DNA from: Patescibacteria group bacterium UBA1400 | GTDB lineage: Bacteria; Patescibacteriota; Microgenomatia; UBA1400 | Reading direction: 5' to 3' | DNA length: 41,937 bases | NCBI GenBank assembly: GCA_002305125.1 | Contig: DBQG01000016.1 | Coordinates: forward strand, 1-41,937 | In this document: piece by piece, positions 40,574 to 41,937 of the stretch | Numbering within the stretch: the stretch's first letter is position 1 | Layout: every line of letters starts with the position of its first letter | The notes under the pieces: generated by a model | Seen by the model: only the letters and a program-made list of their open reading frames with translations | Told to the model about the DNA's origin: nothing | Databases searched by the model: none | Program-made: the position numbers and the translations under genes

Positions 40574-41071
40574 TTACTCCTCCTTTCTGGCACCTAAATT
40601 ATTATCTAGCATTAAAAGACCGGTGCTTGAATCTTTTACTAATTTTAATTTCTGAACAATCTGATCAGCAGAAGCCTCTTCCTCAACCTGTTCGTCAATA
40701 AACCAAGTTAAAAACTGCTCTGTCGCCTTATCTGACTGGCTACAAGCCACATCAACCAAATTATTTATTAACCCGGTAACTTTTTGTTCATGTTTATAGG
40801 CTTCTTCAAAAACCTCCAGGGCGGATGACCATTGTTTTTTAGGTTTTTGGATCGCCTCCAGCTCTACTTGTCCACCTCTGTTAAAAAGATAATGATAGAG
40901 TTTTAAAGCATGAGCTTCTTCTTCTTTAGCCTGAACTCTCATCCAGTGGGCAAAACCAGACAGGTTTTTACCTTCAAACCAGGCAGACATGGAAAGGTAA
41001 AGATAGGCGGAATATAGCTCTGCATTAATCTGTCTGTTGATTTCCTGCTCTACTTTTTGGGTAATTTTCAT
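40574..41071 (-). CDS. ftnA: Bacterial non-haem ferritin
   Basis: Starting at ATG 41071 (165 residues, MKITQKVEQEINRQINAELY), with GGAGGAG just before it, this is a four-helix ferritin. Glu18, Glu51 and His54 (AKEEEAHA) form the first part of the ferroxidase site, and FEEAYKHEQKVTGLINNLVD supplies the later Glu. QFLTWFIDEQVEEEA is the family's fourth-helix motif. It oxidises Fe2+ and stores it as a mineral. It overlaps the Fur stop by one base (TAATG) and precedes SOD, linking iron storage with oxygen stress. Confidence 0.95.
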   Translation of the reverse strand: MKITQKVEQEINRQINAELYSAYLYLSMSAWFEGKNLSGFAHWMRVQAKEEEAHALKLYHYLFNRGGQVELEAIQKPKKQWSSALEVFEEAYKHEQKVTGLINNLVDVACSQSDKATEQFLTWFIDEQVEEEASADQIVQKLKLVKDSSTGLLMLDNNLGARKEE

Positions 41072-41466
41072 TACTCCTCCTCTGAAAAACATTTATGGCA
41101 TTTACCATAAAAAATTAATTTATAACTTTCAATTTTACCAATATCAGTTTGCTTACCAATAACGTTATTTAAATTTTGAGTTGAAGACCAAAAATCAATA
41201 ATCCGGCCGCAGTTTAAACAGATAAAATGGTGGTGAAGTTTAAGATTGGCATCAAAGTAGGTTGTGCCCCGATAAGGAATATGAATCACCTGACCGCTTT
41301 TTTTGAGCTGTTTTAAGTTTCTGTAAACTGTTCCTAAACTAATTTGGGGCAGTTTTCTTTTAACAGCCTGGTAAATAATCTCTGCTGAAGGATGAGTATC
41401 AACACTGGCAAGATAATCCATAATAATTTTTTTCTGACTGGTTAATCTTTGCTTATTAGTAATCAT
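41071..41466 (-). CDS. Fur/PerR family metalloregulator
   Basis: From ATG 41466 it is 131 residues. The N-terminal winged helix includes VDTHPSAEIIYQAVKRKLP and ISLGTVYRNLKQLKKSGQV. The metal-binding half has HHHFICLNCGRIIDF and GKCHKCFSEEE, so Cys83/Cys86 and Cys123/Cys126 can form the structural zinc site. The position as first gene before ferritin and SOD suggests a PerR-like peroxide sensor or an iron-sensing Fur; sequence alone does not settle which. The start lacks a ribosome site. Its promoter (41477-41505) contains an AT-rich palindrome, so autoregulation is likely. Confidence 0.9.
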   Translation of the reverse strand: MITNKQRLTSQKKIIMDYLASVDTHPSAEIIYQAVKRKLPQISLGTVYRNLKQLKKSGQVIHIPYRGTTYFDANLKLHHHFICLNCGRIIDFWSSTQNLNNVIGKQTDIGKIESYKLIFYGKCHKCFSEEE

Positions 41467-41476
41467 TATTAAATAG

Positions 41477-41505
41477 ATATTATTATTATTAATAATATTT
41501 GTCAA
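41477..41505 (-). promoter_or_regulatory. Promoter of the fur-ferritin-sod operon
   Basis: A perfect TTGACA (41505-41500) and TAATAT (41482-41477) have a 17-nt spacer on the minus strand. The -10 box ends 10 nt before the ATG at 41466, so the leader would be only about 4 nt and carries no ribosome site. Confidence 0.7.
41484..41497. promoter_or_regulatory. Putative Fur/PerR operator
   Basis: TATTATTAATAATA is a perfect 14-bp palindrome in the spacer between the -35 and -10 boxes of the fur promoter. It resembles PerR boxes (TTATAATnATTATAA) in base content and symmetry but is not an exact match. Confidence 0.5.
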
Positions 41506-41527
41506 GTAGGAAAATTTTATTTAAAAT
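41499..41527 (+). promoter_or_regulatory. Promoter of the DUF192 gene, sharing its -35 with the fur promoter
   Basis: TTGTCA (41499-41504) and TAAAAT (41522-41527) have a 17-nt spacer, and the -10 ends 6 nt before the ATG at 41534 (leaderless). TTGTCAA read on the other strand is TTGACAA, the -35 of the fur promoter. Confidence 0.6.
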
Positions 41528-41533
41528 AAGCTA

Positions 41534-41937
41534 ATGAAAGTTAATATCCTGGTTTTAATTGCTTTTCTAATTTTAGCAGCCGCCATTGCAGCTGCCAGAT
41601 ACTTGCCAAAGATAAAAGCCGACAAACAACCAAAAACTGAGAATTCTTCTCAAAATATCCTAAAAATAGGTAAATGTGAATTTTTAATTGAAGTAGCAGA
41701 TACACCCCAAAAAAGGCAAGACGGACTTTCCTACAGAAACAGCCTGGAAGAAAATCACGGCATGTTATTTTTATTTAATGAGTATGGCCGTTACGGTTTT
41801 TGGATGAAAGAGATGAATTTTAATCTGGATATTGTTTGGATTAAAGATAACAAGGTGACTGATCTATCTCCTAATGTTCCTACGCCCACAAGCACCCATA
41901 TTCCTACAGTCCAGCCTAAAACCGAAGTTAATAAAGT
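41534..41937 (+). CDS. DUF192 family exported protein, N-terminal part (runs off the window)
   Basis: About 134 codons are present and the frame is open at the window end. Residues 1-22 are a signal anchor (VNILVLIAFLILAAAIAAARY). DUF192 begins near residue 42: IGKCEFLIEVADTPQKRQDG, LSYRNSLEENHGMLFLF and YGFWMKEMNFNLDIVWI, the last being the hallmark of the family. Only a few tens of residues of the domain are missing. The function of DUF192 is unknown; members are small, exported beta proteins. It is transcribed divergently from fur and may share its regulation. Confidence 0.88.
   Translation, partial: MKVNILVLIAFLILAAAIAAARYLPKIKADKQPKTENSSQNILKIGKCEFLIEVADTPQKRQDGLSYRNSLEENHGMLFLFNEYGRYGFWMKEMNFNLDIVWIKDNKVTDLSPNVPTPTSTHIPTVQPKTEVNK

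Noticed and set aside
1..41937. TGA recoding (Gracilibacteria/SR1 type)
   Set aside because: TGA ends real genes in normal places (for example 8360 and 29044), and family lengths are right without read-through.

Overview
This window looks like chromosomal DNA from a low-GC bacterium with a small, compact genome. Gene gaps are short, many genes overlap by 1-20 nt, and TGA is an ordinary stop codon, so there is no sign of the TGA recoding seen in some candidate phyla. RNase P RNA is short, RNase Y lacks its usual membrane anchor, MiaB lacks TRAM, and extracellular proteins carry Pro-Ser linkers. This fits a Candidate Phyla Radiation (Patescibacteria, perhaps Microgenomates-like) chromosome. That placement is inference from style; no marker here fixes the phylum. 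I see no tRNA, 5S/16S/23S rRNA, CRISPR array, insertion sequence or prophage.

Layout. 1-2.3 kb: the 5' part of an SGNH hydrolase, RdgB and a MEMO-family protein, all minus. 2.4-4.7 kb: a small anchored Pro/Ser-rich protein, an MgtC/DUF4010 membrane protein and a small exported protein. 4.8-9.9 kb: a surface locus with an Ig-like anchored protein, a small WxL-like secreted protein, two DUF916-like anchored proteins and, convergent to them, a large secreted protein ending in a WxL-like domain. This resembles the WxL/DUF916 cell-surface clusters of Firmicutes. 9.9-12.9 kb: UppP, an MscS-type TM-repeat protein, rnpB (plus strand) and an AI-2E-family permease. 12.9-19.8 kb: MiaA, a secreted SGNH hydrolase with a dockerin module, an acyltransferase-3 protein, an anchored PsbP-like protein, MiaB, a rhomboid protease and a small membrane protein. 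MiaA and MiaB together would make ms2i6A37 in tRNA.

20.0-22.4 kb: a two-gene plus-strand cassette, a FemAB/GNAT-fold aminoacyl- or acyltransferase followed by an ATP-grasp ligase. It could make or modify a peptide or cell-wall cross-bridge. 22.5-27.9 kb: an ABC exporter, a calcium-type P-ATPase and a nitroreductase. 28.0-35.3 kb: a large minus-strand ABC-2 cluster with three consecutive permease pairs (six permeases) but one ATPase, plus a GNAT, an SRPBCC protein and a TrpR-like regulator. The regulator gene is preceded by a palindrome with the half-site spacing of the E. coli trp operator.

35.4-41.9 kb: HU, RNase Y, RecX, RecA, an unlisted 20-residue Cys-rich microprotein, peroxiredoxin, Fe/Mn-SOD, ferritin and a Fur/PerR regulator, then the start of a DUF192 gene. 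The last block is an oxidative-stress/iron set. Fur-ferritin-SOD are packed end to end behind a promoter whose spacer holds an AT-rich palindrome, and its -35 region is shared back to back with the DUF192 promoter.

A recurring feature is a -10 box (often extended, TGnTATAAT-like) ending 6-7 nt before the start codon with no Shine-Dalgarno sequence. This predicts leaderless mRNAs for at least seven genes. Other genes have strong AAGGAGG sites, so both initiation modes seem to coexist.
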